This document shows positions 34,465-43,649 of a DNA stretch of 64,000 bases, piece after piece. Position 1 is the stretch's first letter. Each line of letters begins with the position of its first letter. The position numbers were made by a program, and so were the translations under genes. The stretch is from an uncultured Atopobiaceae bacterium (GTDB lineage Bacteria > Actinomycetota > Coriobacteriia > Coriobacteriales > Atopobiaceae), in contig CAKVON010000005.1 in NCBI GenBank assembly GCA_934792625.1, forward strand, positions 62,001-126,000. The letters run 5' to 3'. The notes under the pieces are model-generated. The model was not told where the DNA came from. It searched no databases and saw only the letters and a program-made list of their open reading frames with translations.

Positions 34465-35364
34465 CTATCCCCTCTTGGCGCTCTGGGCGCGCGGCAGGTC
34501 GCGATGCGTGAGCGTGACCTTGTAACCCTGCGAGCTCAGGTACTCGGCGGTGGCGATGGCCAGGGTGACGCTTCGATGCTGGCCGCCGGTGCAGCCGACG
34601 GCGATGGACAGGCGCGGCTTTCCCTCGGCCACGTAGCCGGGCATGACCGAGTCGAGCAGGTTCTCCCACGCGGAGAGGAAGCGTTGGGTCTCGGGGCGAC
34701 CCAGGACGAAGTCGCTCACCCGAGAGTCGAGCCCGGTGAGGGCGCGCATCTCGGGGTCGTAGTACGGGTTGGGCAGGAAGCGGACGTCCATCAGCATGTC
34801 GGCCTCGACGGGCATGCCGTACTTGAAGCCGAACGAGAAGACGTGGACCTCCATCAGCTGCTGGTCGGCGAGCTCGGAGTAGTGGGCGTGCAGCTTGGCG
34901 CGCAGCGTGGACGTGCGCATGTGCGAGGTGTCCAGCACGAGGTCGGCGTGCGCGCGGACGGTGGCCAGCTGGACGCGCTCGCGCCTGATGGCGCTGGCAA
35001 GCCCCTCCCCCTCCGCCGCGATCGGGTGGCGGCGGCGCCTCTCGGAGAACCTGCGGAGAAGAACCTCGTCGGATGCGTCGAGGAACAGCAGCGAGTAGGT
35101 GATCTCGTGGTCGCGCAGCTCGTCGAGCTCGTCGAGCAGCTCGTCGAACAGGCCCTGGCTGCGCAGGTCGCACACGATCGCCAGGTGCCTGCCCACGCCC
35201 GAGTTGATGCCCACGATGTTGGCGAGCGTGAGGATGAGCTTGGGGGGAAGGTTGTCGATGACGTAGTAGCCGAGGTCCTCGAACACGTGCATGGTCTCGG
35301 TGCGGCCGGCACCGCTCATGCCCGTGATGACGATGACGTCGGGCACGCTCTGTCTGTCCTGCAT
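34465..35364 (-). CDS. rapZ: RapZ/YvcJ-like nucleotide-binding protein
   Basis: 299-residue P-loop NTPase; Walker A is VITGMSGAGRTETMHVFED (about 12-30) and YYVIDNLPPKLI is characteristic. The C-terminal half has FKYGMPVEADMLMDVRFLPNP and the glycine-rich SIAVGCTGGQHRSV. In Gram-negatives RapZ controls glmS RNA; in Gram-positives the role is not settled. The gene usually lies in uvrC-rapZ-yvcK-whiA, but yvcK is absent here and whiA follows directly. Confidence 0.94.
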   Translation of the reverse strand: MQDRQSVPDVIVITGMSGAGRTETMHVFEDLGYYVIDNLPPKLILTLANIVGINSGVGRHLAIVCDLRSQGLFDELLDELDELRDHEITYSLLFLDASDEVLLRRFSERRRRHPIAAEGEGLASAIRRERVQLATVRAHADLVLDTSHMRTSTLRAKLHAHYSELADQQLMEVHVFSFGFKYGMPVEADMLMDVRFLPNPYYDPEMRALTGLDSRVSDFVLGRPETQRFLSAWENLLDSVMPGYVAEGKPRLSIAVGCTGGQHRSVTLAIATAEYLSSQGYKVTLTHRDLPRAQSAKRG

Positions 35365-35466
35365 CGCTTCCCCCTTGGTCGTTGGCGTCGGCGTGGGCGT
35401 CGTGGGTTGCTTCGAACGAGTATAGCGGCGCGGGCAGACACCAAGCGAAAACCGACCGAAGGGGCA

Positions 35467-37575
35467 CTAGTCCTTCTCGGCAGCGTCCTTCTCGGCAGAA
35501 GCGGCGGGGCCGGCGAGGGCGGGGGCGTCGCTGCGGGAGACGTCGGCGTCGTCGCGGCCACGCTCGAGCTCGGCGTCCCAGGCGCGCAGCGTGTCGTATA
35601 CCTCGCGGGCGACCTGCGCGGGGATGCCCGGGACGGCCTCGATCTGCTCGAGGGTGGCCTCGCGCAGGCGCCGCATGCTGCCGAAGGCCTTGCGCAGGGC
35701 CTTCTTGCGCGTGGGCCCGACGCCCGGGACCTCGTCGAGGATCGAGACGGTCATGGCCTTGTCGCGCAGCTCGCGGTGAAACGTGATCGCGAAGCGGTGG
35801 GCCTCGTCTCGGACCTGCTTGACCAGGTAGAGAGACGCCGAGCCGGACGGCAGGACCACCGGCGCGTCGTCCCAGGTGACAAACAGCTCCTCGTCCGACT
35901 TGGCCAGGCCCGCCATCGGGATGGACACGCCCATCAGGCCCAGCTGCTCGCGCACGGCGTTGAGCTGCGGCTTGCCGCCGTCCAGGACGAGAAGGTCGGG
36001 GCGGGAGCCAAAGCGCTCGTCGGCCATGCGCTCGGGCGAGTAGCGGCGCGAGATGACCTCGGCCATGCTGACGACGTCGTTGGCCTCGTCGAGCTCGGTG
36101 CGGATCTTGAAGCGGCGGTACTGCGACTTGTCGGGCTTGCCGGCCGTGAAGACGACCATCGAGGCGACGGTGTGCTTGCCGTGGATGGTCGAGATGTCGA
36201 AGCACTCGATCCTCATGGGAGGGGCATCCAGGGCCAAGGCGCTCTCCAGTTGGAGAAGCGCCTCGTTGGTGCGCTTGTCGTCGTAGCCGGTACGCAGCTC
36301 GTAGCGCATCAGGGCATGACGGGCGTTGTTGGACGCCATCTGCGACAGGTGCGCCTTCTCGCCACGCTGCGGCACATGGACCGAGACCTTGCGGCCGCGA
36401 CGGCGGCCCAGCCACTCGGCGACGGCGTCGGCGTCGGGCAGGGCCACGGGCACGTCGACCTCCAGCGGCAGGTCGGCCGTCTGGTCGTAGTAGCGCTTGA
36501 CGAAGCCGCCCATCAGCTCGACCTCGTCGACGTCGAGGCCCTTGTCCAAGATGAACTCGCAGGTGCGGACCACGCGGCCCTCGCGGACGAGAAACACGCA
36601 GGCGCCCGCGATGGTCTCCTCGCGCCAGAAGCCCATGACGTCGAGGTCCACCGCCGAGGGAAAGACGACCTGCTGCTTGTCGTCCAGGCCGAGAATGACC
36701 TCGAGCCTGCGCTTGAGGCGACCCGCGCGCTCGAAGTCGAGCTCGGCGGCCGCCTCGCGCATCTGCTCGGTGAGCTCGGCCACGAACTCGCCGCGATGCC
36801 CCGACAGGAAGCGTTCGACCTGAGCGACGTTCTTGGCGTAGTCGGCGGGGTCGACCTCGCCGGTGCAGGCGCCCGGGCCACGGCCCACGTGGTAGTCGAA
36901 GCAGGGCCTGCCCTTCTGGGCACAGATTATGGGGAGAAGGTCGGCTGCCTCGGGGTTCTTCTCGGCAAGGCGCTTGACGCGGCGCCACTCGGCGCAGGTG
37001 GCGACGCACATCGGCGTGACCTTGCGGACGATGTCGATCGTCTCGCGGGCGGAGCGGGCGTCGGTGTAGGGGCCGAAGTAGCGGGTGCCGGGCTTGTGGC
37101 GCTCGCGGGTGTACTTGAGCGCCGGGAAGACGTCGCCCTTGGTGATGGCGATGTAGGGGTAGCTCTTGTCGTCCTTGTAGTCGACGTTGTAGGGCGGGTG
37201 GTACTGCTGGATGAGGTTCATCTCGAGCACCAGGGCCTCGTGCTCGGAGTTGACCACCAGGTAGTCGAAGCTGGCGACCTCGTCCATCATGAACGGGATC
37301 TTGGCTCGCTCGTCCTCGCCGTGGACGTACTGGCGCATGCGAGCGCGCAGGTTCTTGGCCTTGCCGACGTAGAGGATCTCGCCGCGGGCGTCCTTCCACA
37401 GGTAGCAGCCGGGGTCGGTGGGCACGAGGTCCACCTGCTCGGCGATGGAGGGGGCCGCAGGGGCATCCGCGGGCGCCGGCGACATACCGTCAGACGAGCG
37501 GGTCGCACGCACGTCGTCGAGCGCGCGGCCCTTCTCGTTGTCACCCATGTTTTGGCGCGGTCCGGCGGGTCCCAT
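35467..37575 (-). CDS. uvrC: Excinuclease ABC subunit C
   Basis: Nucleotide-excision-repair nuclease, 702 residues. A GIY-YIG domain near 40-130 has DPGCYLWKDARGEILYVGKAKNL. A UvrB-interacting UVR region is near 230-265 (REAAAELDFERAGRLKRRLE). The RNase H-like nuclease half (about 400-590) has ECFDISTIHGKHTVASMV and LLVLDGGKPQLNAV. A helix-hairpin-helix pair is at about 620-680 (VPGVGPTRKKAL). The tail ends AASAEKDAAEKD, made by two tandem copies of the 14-mer. The start at 37575 follows AGGGGA; a second ATG at 37548 is possible. Confidence 0.94.
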   Translation of the reverse strand: MGPAGPRQNMGDNEKGRALDDVRATRSSDGMSPAPADAPAAPSIAEQVDLVPTDPGCYLWKDARGEILYVGKAKNLRARMRQYVHGEDERAKIPFMMDEVASFDYLVVNSEHEALVLEMNLIQQYHPPYNVDYKDDKSYPYIAITKGDVFPALKYTRERHKPGTRYFGPYTDARSARETIDIVRKVTPMCVATCAEWRRVKRLAEKNPEAADLLPIICAQKGRPCFDYHVGRGPGACTGEVDPADYAKNVAQVERFLSGHRGEFVAELTEQMREAAAELDFERAGRLKRRLEVILGLDDKQQVVFPSAVDLDVMGFWREETIAGACVFLVREGRVVRTCEFILDKGLDVDEVELMGGFVKRYYDQTADLPLEVDVPVALPDADAVAEWLGRRRGRKVSVHVPQRGEKAHLSQMASNNARHALMRYELRTGYDDKRTNEALLQLESALALDAPPMRIECFDISTIHGKHTVASMVVFTAGKPDKSQYRRFKIRTELDEANDVVSMAEVISRRYSPERMADERFGSRPDLLVLDGGKPQLNAVREQLGLMGVSIPMAGLAKSDEELFVTWDDAPVVLPSGSASLYLVKQVRDEAHRFAITFHRELRDKAMTVSILDEVPGVGPTRKKALRKAFGSMRRLREATLEQIEAVPGIPAQVAREVYDTLRAWDAELERGRDDADVSRSDAPALAGPAASAEKDAAEKD
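35470..35498 (+). repeat. Two tandem copies of the dispersed 14-mer
   Basis: Exact copies at 35470-35483 and 35485-35498, one base apart. They encode the last residues of UvrC on the minus strand and overlap its stop codon. Confidence 0.9.
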
Positions 37576-37586
37576 CGTGGCGTCCC

Positions 37587-38834
37587 CTAGAAGGACGTGT
37601 CGGTGGGCTTGGGGTAGTAGCGCGCGAACTTGCGGTTCTGGTTGTACTCGGTCAGGCAGACGTCGATCATGCGACGGATGCCGCAGTCGCACCCGTAGCG
37701 CTGCGGGTCGAAGACCTTGCCGGCGCGCACGAGGGACTCGACCTCGGCGGCGAGGTCCGCGTCGAGCACGTACTTGCGAAGAAGGCCCAGCGGGACCAGC
37801 GTGTACAGGACCTTCTCATCCGCCACACGCGGCTCGAGCGAGACGTGGTCCACAAGGTCGGCGACGGTCACGCGCATGGGGTTGACGCCGCCGGCGCACA
37901 CGTAATAGGAGTTGCGGCCGATGCGGGGGTTGACCTCGAAGAACACGTACCTGCCAGGGTTCTTGGGGTCGCGCTTGACGTCGAAGTTGGCAAAGCCGTG
38001 GTATCCGACCTCGGCGAGCATGCGAGAGGTGCGCTCCCACAGCTCGGGCACCTGCTGGGTGACCATGGCGACGGGGTTGCCCAGCATGGTGGGGGCATGG
38101 TCGCCCAGAAGCACGTGGGCGGAGGCAAACAGGGTCGTCTTGCCCTGGCTGTCGATATAGAGCGTGACGGAGTCGGCGTAGGTGTCGTCGCCACCGATGA
38201 GCTCCTGGACGAGCATGTCGGTGTCGCAGCCGGCAGCGCGCAACGACGAGAAGACCTCGTCGAGCTCGGGCTGGGACTCGACGAAGTAGACCTTCTGGAA
38301 ACCCTGCGCAATGAACTTGTTGTACTCCGGCGAGCGGGCGGGCTTCACGACGACGGGGAAGTCGATCTTGGTCGGCGGGATGGGGTCGGTACCGGCCAGG
38401 TGCGCGACCTCGGTGCGGGGCGTCTCGAGCCCGTTGCGCGCGCACAGCTCAGCGAACCTCATCTTGTCGGAGACGAGGTCGACGACGTCCACGGGAGGGA
38501 CCGACATCACGACGTTGTCGGGCAGCTGCGGGGCGATCTCGGCCAGGACCGGGATCAGCGGGTCGGCGTTCGAGACCACGAAGACGGTCTTGGGCGCACT
38601 CTTGTGGGCGATGTCACCCAGCGCGGCCAGGATCTGCTCGCGGCCGAGGCGCTCCACCGGGTACTGTTCGAAGATGGCGGAGTGCGCGATGGCGCCAATG
38701 GGCGACGGAGCGACGCAATAGCTCTTGACGCCAAAGGCCTCGTGCATCTCGCGACCGAGCGCGTAGGCGCCGATGTCGCCGCCGATGACGACGGGCTGCA
38801 GGTCGTTGCGGGCACTCATGGTCGAATCAGACAT
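37587..38834 (-). CDS. ATP-grasp carboxylate-amine ligase, D-aspartate-ligase-like
   Basis: 415 residues with an ATP-grasp fold. The N-terminus is VVIGGDIGAYALGREMHEAFG, with the central lysine strand in DFPVVVKPARSPEYNKF (about 165) and the metal-binding end YVFFEVNPRIGRNSYY (about 305). The domain order and N-terminus resemble D-aspartate ligases that attach D-Asp to the third residue of the peptidoglycan stem. This is supported by its neighbours: a FemAB-type ligase and the lipid II flippase MurJ. AAGGA supports the ATG at 38834. The substrate call is inference. It is 11 bases from uvrC in one operon. Confidence 0.75.
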   Translation of the reverse strand: MSDSTMSARNDLQPVVIGGDIGAYALGREMHEAFGVKSYCVAPSPIGAIAHSAIFEQYPVERLGREQILAALGDIAHKSAPKTVFVVSNADPLIPVLAEIAPQLPDNVVMSVPPVDVVDLVSDKMRFAELCARNGLETPRTEVAHLAGTDPIPPTKIDFPVVVKPARSPEYNKFIAQGFQKVYFVESQPELDEVFSSLRAAGCDTDMLVQELIGGDDTYADSVTLYIDSQGKTTLFASAHVLLGDHAPTMLGNPVAMVTQQVPELWERTSRMLAEVGYHGFANFDVKRDPKNPGRYVFFEVNPRIGRNSYYVCAGGVNPMRVTVADLVDHVSLEPRVADEKVLYTLVPLGLLRKYVLDADLAAEVESLVRAGKVFDPQRYGCDCGIRRMIDVCLTEYNQNRKFARYYPKPTDTSF

Positions 38835-38868
38835 GCGAAACATCCTTCGAAGGCAGGGGGACAAGCGG

Positions 38869-40554
38869 TTAGCGACGGCGACGCAGCAAAGAGGTTACCG
38901 CACTCGCCTCGGGGACGCGAAGCAGCACGGCACCGCCATAGGTCACGAGCACCGCGGGGACGCCACCCACCACGCAGGCGACGATGCTCTGGACGACACC
39001 CAGGCCTTGCCCCGCGTGGCCCATATACAGGGAGAGAAGGACCATGCCGACCGCGGCGCCGACGAGTCCCAGGGCAAGCGAGCGGACCGCGGACACGACC
39101 ACGGAGGAAAGGCCGATGCGGCCGAGGCGCGAGCGGATGTTGAGCAGCGTGACCACGTCGACCGCCAGGAAGAACAGGGTCGACGAGAACGCGACGCCCG
39201 CGAGGCCGAACACGTCGGTCAGGGTCATGCAGAAGGCGACCTGCACCACCGCGGCGACAATCGTGGCGATCGCGTACGCCTTCATGCGGCGCAGCGAGGA
39301 GCAGACCTTCTGAAGCAGCGTGGAGATGCCGTAGGCGGGAAGCGCCGTCGCAAGCCACGACAGGTACATGGCGGTCGTCAGGATGTCCTCGTGGCCGAAC
39401 TTGCCCGCGGCCAGGATCGTGATCAGCGGGACCGAGAACACGATGAGGTACATCGAGAAGGGCACGAGCATGAACAGGATGCGTTTGACGCCAAAGACGA
39501 ACGAGTCCTTGAACGACTCCATGTCGTCGTCGGCCGAGTACTGCGACAGCTCGGTGAACAGCGCGACCGTCAGGGGCACCGCGAAGACCGAGTACGGAAG
39601 CACATACCACAGCCTCGCGTAGTACGCGACCGACGCGCCCGCCGAGGTCACCTGCAGCGCGGAGCTGGTCTGGACCGCCACCGTGGGAAACGACGCGATG
39701 GTCACGATCAGCGTGGGCAGGCCGATGGAAAGCATGTCCTTGAGCGCCGGGTCATGCAGGTCCACGTGCGGGCGCAGCGACACGCCGTGCTTGCGCAGCG
39801 AGGGCACCTGCAGCAAGACCTGCACCAGGACGCCGAGCGGGTTGCCGATGGCAAGCATCAGCACGGCGAGGCCGGGGTTGCTCTTGGCGAAGAACCCGTA
39901 CAGCAGAAACGACGACGTGCAGATGACGTTGTTGAAGATCGGGGCGGCGTTGCTCCAGAAGTAGTCACGCTCTGCGTTGAGGATTCCGGAGATGATCGAC
40001 GACAACGCGTACAGGACGATCTCCACCGAGAAGAACCTGAAGAGATGGACGGCCAGGCCGGTGTCGAAGTCCTTGCTTGCCGAGAAGGACTGCGTCCAAA
40101 TGACGGGCCCCGCCAGCGCGAACGACAGGACCGTGAGCACGCCCATCGCGATGGTGACAATCCAGAACAGGTTCGACGCGTAGTCGTTGGCGCCCTTGCG
40201 GCCCAAACGCGTCTTGACAGACATGTACGTGGGCAGGAAGGCGGTCATGATCATGCCGCCAGCGACGAGCTCGTAGAGCTGGTTGGGCAGGTTGTTGGCC
40301 ACCGTGTAGACGCTGGCCAGCATGGTGACGCCCAGCGCGTAGGCCTGGCCCCAGGTGCGAAGGAAGCCGGTGACGCGGCTCACCACGACCAAGACGCCCA
40401 TCATGGCGGCGGAGCGACCCACCTGACGCTTGGTGTCGGCGTTGCTTTCCGCACCGTCCTTCTCGGCAGGCTCCGGAAGGCCCGTCTCGACGGTGGGCGC
40501 GGCGCCGGCGCGGGTGGCCTTTGGAGTGGTCGCCATGTGCTTGGGTTTGTACAT
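38869..40554 (-). CDS. murJ: Lipid II flippase MurJ
   Basis: MATE/MVF-type flippase that moves lipid II across the membrane for peptidoglycan assembly. 561 residues, about 14 helices. A polar, low-complexity N-terminal tail (about 1-42) holds one 14-mer (Ala-Glu-Lys-Asp). The family region starts VGRSAAMMGVLVVVSRVTGF and includes LPNQLYELVAGGMIMTAFLP. AGGAGA lies upstream of the ATG at 40554; an internal ATG at 40536 is also possible. It lies between femAB-like and ATP-grasp genes, which fits wall synthesis. Confidence 0.94.
   Translation of the reverse strand: MYKPKHMATTPKATRAGAAPTVETGLPEPAEKDGAESNADTKRQVGRSAAMMGVLVVVSRVTGFLRTWGQAYALGVTMLASVYTVANNLPNQLYELVAGGMIMTAFLPTYMSVKTRLGRKGANDYASNLFWIVTIAMGVLTVLSFALAGPVIWTQSFSASKDFDTGLAVHLFRFFSVEIVLYALSSIISGILNAERDYFWSNAAPIFNNVICTSSFLLYGFFAKSNPGLAVLMLAIGNPLGVLVQVLLQVPSLRKHGVSLRPHVDLHDPALKDMLSIGLPTLIVTIASFPTVAVQTSSALQVTSAGASVAYYARLWYVLPYSVFAVPLTVALFTELSQYSADDDMESFKDSFVFGVKRILFMLVPFSMYLIVFSVPLITILAAGKFGHEDILTTAMYLSWLATALPAYGISTLLQKVCSSLRRMKAYAIATIVAAVVQVAFCMTLTDVFGLAGVAFSSTLFFLAVDVVTLLNIRSRLGRIGLSSVVVSAVRSLALGLVGAAVGMVLLSLYMGHAGQGLGVVQSIVACVVGGVPAVLVTYGGAVLLRVPEASAVTSLLRRRR
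40456..40469 (+). repeat. Copy of dispersed 14-mer
   Basis: Exact copy in the disordered N-terminal tail of MurJ. Confidence 0.85.
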
Positions 40555-40634
40555 CGGTTGGGTTTCTCCTACGGACGTGACGCGCGGGGGCGCCCGCCCT
40601 CGCGTCGCCCCGACGGGTCGGCTGCCTTGCGCGC

Positions 40635-41633
40635 CTACTTCGAGCGGCTGGTGTCTGCCTGGGCGTTGTTGCGCTCGTTGTAGGAGCGGTGCAGCTCCAG
40701 GGCCTTGTTCATGACGCGGTACATCGCGCCGAGGGGCCTGTCGTGCGTGGCGACCCAGTTGGTCGCCTCCGGCACGAACAACAGCTTGAAGTCGCTGATG
40801 CCGTCGTTGAGAAGGCCGTTGAGGTCGTAGAGCCTGGCGCCCGCCTGCTTGGCGGCGAGGATGGCGACCCACTTCTGGTAGTAGTTCGCGCGGCTGCGTT
40901 TGCCGGCGTCGTTGACGGCGCCCCACAGCTCGAACGTGGTGCCGCCCTTGGAGGTCACGTTCCACAGGAAGGCCTGGATCTCGCCGTCGACCTCGGCCAC
41001 GAAGAGCTGCTGCAGCCCATCGAGCAGGCGGAAGGCCGTGCGGTAGAACTCGTCGTCGTGCAGGGCGAAGCCGTCGGCGTCGGCTGTGGCGTGGTACAGG
41101 GCCAGGATCGCGTCGAGGTCGGCCTCGGAGCCGGGACGGACCACCACGCCGTCGCGCTCGCCCTTGCGGATGTACTGGCGGCACTTGCGGTTGGGGATGC
41201 CCTTCATGATCTCGTCCTCGTCGCGGGTGAGGTCGAGGGCGGCGGTCTTGCTGATCAGGACGGCCTCGCTCGGCTCCCAGCCGGCAGACCAGTCGAGCTC
41301 GGTCACGGCGGGGTCGACCTTGAGGCTCTGCGCCTTGGTGTTGCCCTTGACCCATGCGGCGAGCTCGTCGGCGACCTGCATGAGCATGCCGTCCTTGGCA
41401 AACGGCCCACGGGGCGCGTAGGCGATCGCGTTGACCGGGAACGGCATCTTGCGCACGAGGATCTGGGCGCCGCCGACGGCACCGGACTCGTCGCTCACCA
41501 TGACGTGGTGGGACGTCCAGGGGCCCGTCTGCTGCTTGAGGTCGCCCCATTGCCACTGCTGCAGGGGGTGGCCGCCAAAGCTCTCGACCAAACGGTTCCA
41601 CTGTTCCTTGTCGGAAACGATCGTGACGTCCAA
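40635..41633 (-). CDS. FemAB-family peptidoglycan bridge aminoacyltransferase
   Basis: 332-residue tRNA-dependent non-ribosomal peptidyltransferase of the FemX/MurM group, with two GNAT-like folds. The N-terminus has HPLQQWQWGDLKQQTGPW, the middle YAPRGPFAKDG and MKGIPNRKCRQYIRKGERDG, and the second GNAT domain FVAEVDGEIQAFLWNV and YYQKWVAILAAKQAG. It lacks the long coiled-coil arm of FemA. Start is TTG at 41633 with AGGAG 7 bases upstream. It is first in the wall-repair operon femX-murJ-ATP-grasp-uvrC-rapZ-whiA. The amino acid it adds is unknown. Confidence 0.88.
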   Translation of the reverse strand: MDVTIVSDKEQWNRLVESFGGHPLQQWQWGDLKQQTGPWTSHHVMVSDESGAVGGAQILVRKMPFPVNAIAYAPRGPFAKDGMLMQVADELAAWVKGNTKAQSLKVDPAVTELDWSAGWEPSEAVLISKTAALDLTRDEDEIMKGIPNRKCRQYIRKGERDGVVVRPGSEADLDAILALYHATADADGFALHDDEFYRTAFRLLDGLQQLFVAEVDGEIQAFLWNVTSKGGTTFELWGAVNDAGKRSRANYYQKWVAILAAKQAGARLYDLNGLLNDGISDFKLLFVPEATNWVATHDRPLGAMYRVMNKALELHRSYNERNNAQADTSRSK

Positions 41634-41816
41634 GATGACGCTCCTTTGTTGACTTCGCCTTATCGGGCCTGCGGAATTCTATGCCATTATCGCAATTCGC
41701 CCCGCTGCGGGCGCCACCGGTCACGCCGTGGGCACGGTTAACACACAGTAGGCCCCCCGCGAGGGCTGCGGAGCGATACGATAGGGCGAACGCAGACGTA
41801 CGGAAGGAGCTCGACC

Positions 41817-42734
41817 ATGGGTAGCCTCGCACGCGACGGGAAGGCAGCACGGGCGCTGGGGGTGGGACTCGCCGTGACGGCGGGCCTGGCCGCGGCTGGC
41901 CTGGCGCTCGTCTGGCCACGGCACGACGCCTCGGTCGAGAGGCGCTGGGCACAGGTGTGCCGCCACCGCTACGCGCACCGCGGCCTGCACAACGTCAAGG
42001 TCGGCGTGCCCGAGAACTCCCTCGCCGCGTTCGAGCTGGCCCGCGAGGCGGGCTTTGGCAGCGAGCTCGACGTCCACATGACGGCCGACGGCGGCCTCGT
42101 CGTGATCCACGACTCCGACATCCGCCGCGTGTGCGGCCGCGAGGGCAACGTCGAGCAGATGACCCTGGCAGAGCTCACGTCCACCCCGCTTCTGGGGGCC
42201 GACGAGACCATCCCGTCCTTCTCGTCCGTCCTTGCCGCCTACGAGTGGCACGAGGACGACCGCGAGCCGCCGGCGCCCCTGGTGGTCGAGGTCAAGACCG
42301 CGAACGACAACTACGCGCGGCTCACGGCCGCCGTGATGGACGAGCTCGACCGCTACAACGTCCGCTACGTGCTGGAGAGCTTCGACCCCCGCGTGCTGGG
42401 CTGGCTGCGCGCCAACCGCCCCGAGGTCATCCGCGGCCAGCTGTCGCAGGACTTCGTCCGCAACCCCGGCCCCGAGCGCTCCCCCATCGTGCGCCTGGGC
42501 GCCACCGTGCTCGCCGGCAACGCGCTGGGCAGGCCCGACTTCGTGGCGTACCGCTTCGAGGACCGCGACAACCCGTTCGTTCGCCTGTGCGTGGGCGGCC
42601 TGGGCGCGCACCTCGTGACCTGGACCATCCGCAACCGCGAGGACATGCTCGCCAGCGAGGCCGCGGGGGCGCCCGTGATCTTCGAGGGTTTCATCCCCGA
42701 CCGCGCCTCCACCATCGACTCCACCGTCGCCTAG
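41817..42734 (+). CDS. Membrane-anchored glycerophosphodiester phosphodiesterase
   Basis: 305 residues. An N-terminal hydrophobic segment (about 12-32) would anchor it. The GDPD catalytic domain has YAHRGLHN and VPENSLAAF (about 51-67), ELDVHMTADGGLVVIHD with the metal-binding Glu/Asp and catalytic His, and a late VTWTIRNREDML strand. It hydrolyses glycerophosphodiesters to glycerol-3-phosphate and an alcohol; in Gram-positives it could act on lipids or teichoic acid. The ATG at 41817 has GGAAGGAG upstream. It is cotranscribed with the histidinol phosphatase 18 bases downstream. Confidence 0.92.
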   Translation: MGSLARDGKAARALGVGLAVTAGLAAAGLALVWPRHDASVERRWAQVCRHRYAHRGLHNVKVGVPENSLAAFELAREAGFGSELDVHMTADGGLVVIHDSDIRRVCGREGNVEQMTLAELTSTPLLGADETIPSFSSVLAAYEWHEDDREPPAPLVVEVKTANDNYARLTAAVMDELDRYNVRYVLESFDPRVLGWLRANRPEVIRGQLSQDFVRNPGPERSPIVRLGATVLAGNALGRPDFVAYRFEDRDNPFVRLCVGGLGAHLVTWTIRNREDMLASEAAGAPVIFEGFIPDRASTIDSTVA

Positions 42735-42752
42735 AAAGGGACGAGGTAGCGC

Positions 42753-43577
42753 ATGACGCCGATCGCCGACATCCACACCCACACGCTCTTCTCGGACGGC
42801 CTTGCCCACCTGGAGGACAACGTCGGGGCGGCCGTGGCCGCGGGTTGTAGGGTCATGGCCTGCACCGACCACCTGACCATGCCCGAGACCATGGACCCGG
42901 GCTCCGAGGTGGGCGTCGCCGAGAAGGACCTGCCCGCGCTGCGGGCCGAGCTCGACGCCGCGCGACAGAGGTACGGCCAGCTCGAGCTTCTCTACGGCTT
43001 CGAGTGCGACTGGTACCCGGGCTGCGAGCCCAACATCGAGCGTTGGGCCGCGGGCGCCGACATCCTGCTGGGCTCGGTCCACTGGATCGGCGAGGCGGAC
43101 GCGGGCAGGTGGATGGACGACCCGACCGACACCTCGCTGTACGACGAGATCGGCGCCGACGAGGTCTGGCGCCGCTACGTGGACGCGTGGTGCCGGGCGT
43201 GCGAGTCGAGCATCGACTTCGCCACGATGTCCCACCCCGACCTGGCCAAGCGCTTCCGCAACGAGGGCTGGCCCAGCTCGCTCGACCTCGGGCCCCTCTA
43301 CGCGCGCATGGCGGAGTGCGCGCACGACACACACCGCCGCGTCGAGATCAACACCGCCGGCCTGCGCAAGACCGTCGGCGAGTACTACCCCGCCCCGCAG
43401 CTGCTGCGCGCGTTTTGCCGCGCCGAGGTGCCCATCACCGTCGGCTCGGACGCCCATACGCCTGCCGACATCTGCTGGGGCATCCGCGACGCCTACGCGT
43501 ATGCGCACGCCACCGGATACCGCGAGGTCCAGGTGCCGCACGTCGGCGGCGAGTGGGAGGCCTGGGCGCTGGAGTAG
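42753..43577 (+). CDS. hisK: Histidinol-phosphatase, PHP type
   Basis: Removes phosphate from histidinol-phosphate, the penultimate stage of histidine synthesis. 274 residues. The PHP metal ligands are seen in IADIHTHTLFSDG (His9, His11), CTDHLTMP, LLYGFECDWYPG, LLGSVHWIG, MSHPDL and ITVGSDAHTPAD. It is not in the his operon but ends next to it in convergent orientation, which supplies the one step missing from the operon. Confidence 0.9.
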   Translation: MTPIADIHTHTLFSDGLAHLEDNVGAAVAAGCRVMACTDHLTMPETMDPGSEVGVAEKDLPALRAELDAARQRYGQLELLYGFECDWYPGCEPNIERWAAGADILLGSVHWIGEADAGRWMDDPTDTSLYDEIGADEVWRRYVDAWCRACESSIDFATMSHPDLAKRFRNEGWPSSLDLGPLYARMAECAHDTHRRVEINTAGLRKTVGEYYPAPQLLRAFCRAEVPITVGSDAHTPADICWGIRDAYAYAHATGYREVQVPHVGGEWEAWALE

Positions 43578-43585
43578 CCAAGGGG

Positions 43586-43609
43586 AAGGGCCGCTTTGGG
43601 GCGGCCCTT
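43586..43609. terminator. Bidirectional terminator between hisK and hisE
   Basis: 9-bp stem AAGGGCCGC/GCGGCCCTT with a 6-base loop. The right arm runs into CTTCTCGGTAG, a near-copy of the 14-mer. Confidence 0.65.
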
Positions 43610-43649
43610 CTCGGTAGCTCTTAATGCGGCCCGGCGGCTCTCGGCGGGC

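Noticed and set aside
33515..37399. A 1294-codon minus-strand frame spanning whiA, rapZ and uvrC
   Set aside because: Only the last part is real WhiA. The rest is an out-of-frame reading of uvrC and rapZ, whose true frames carry all the motifs.
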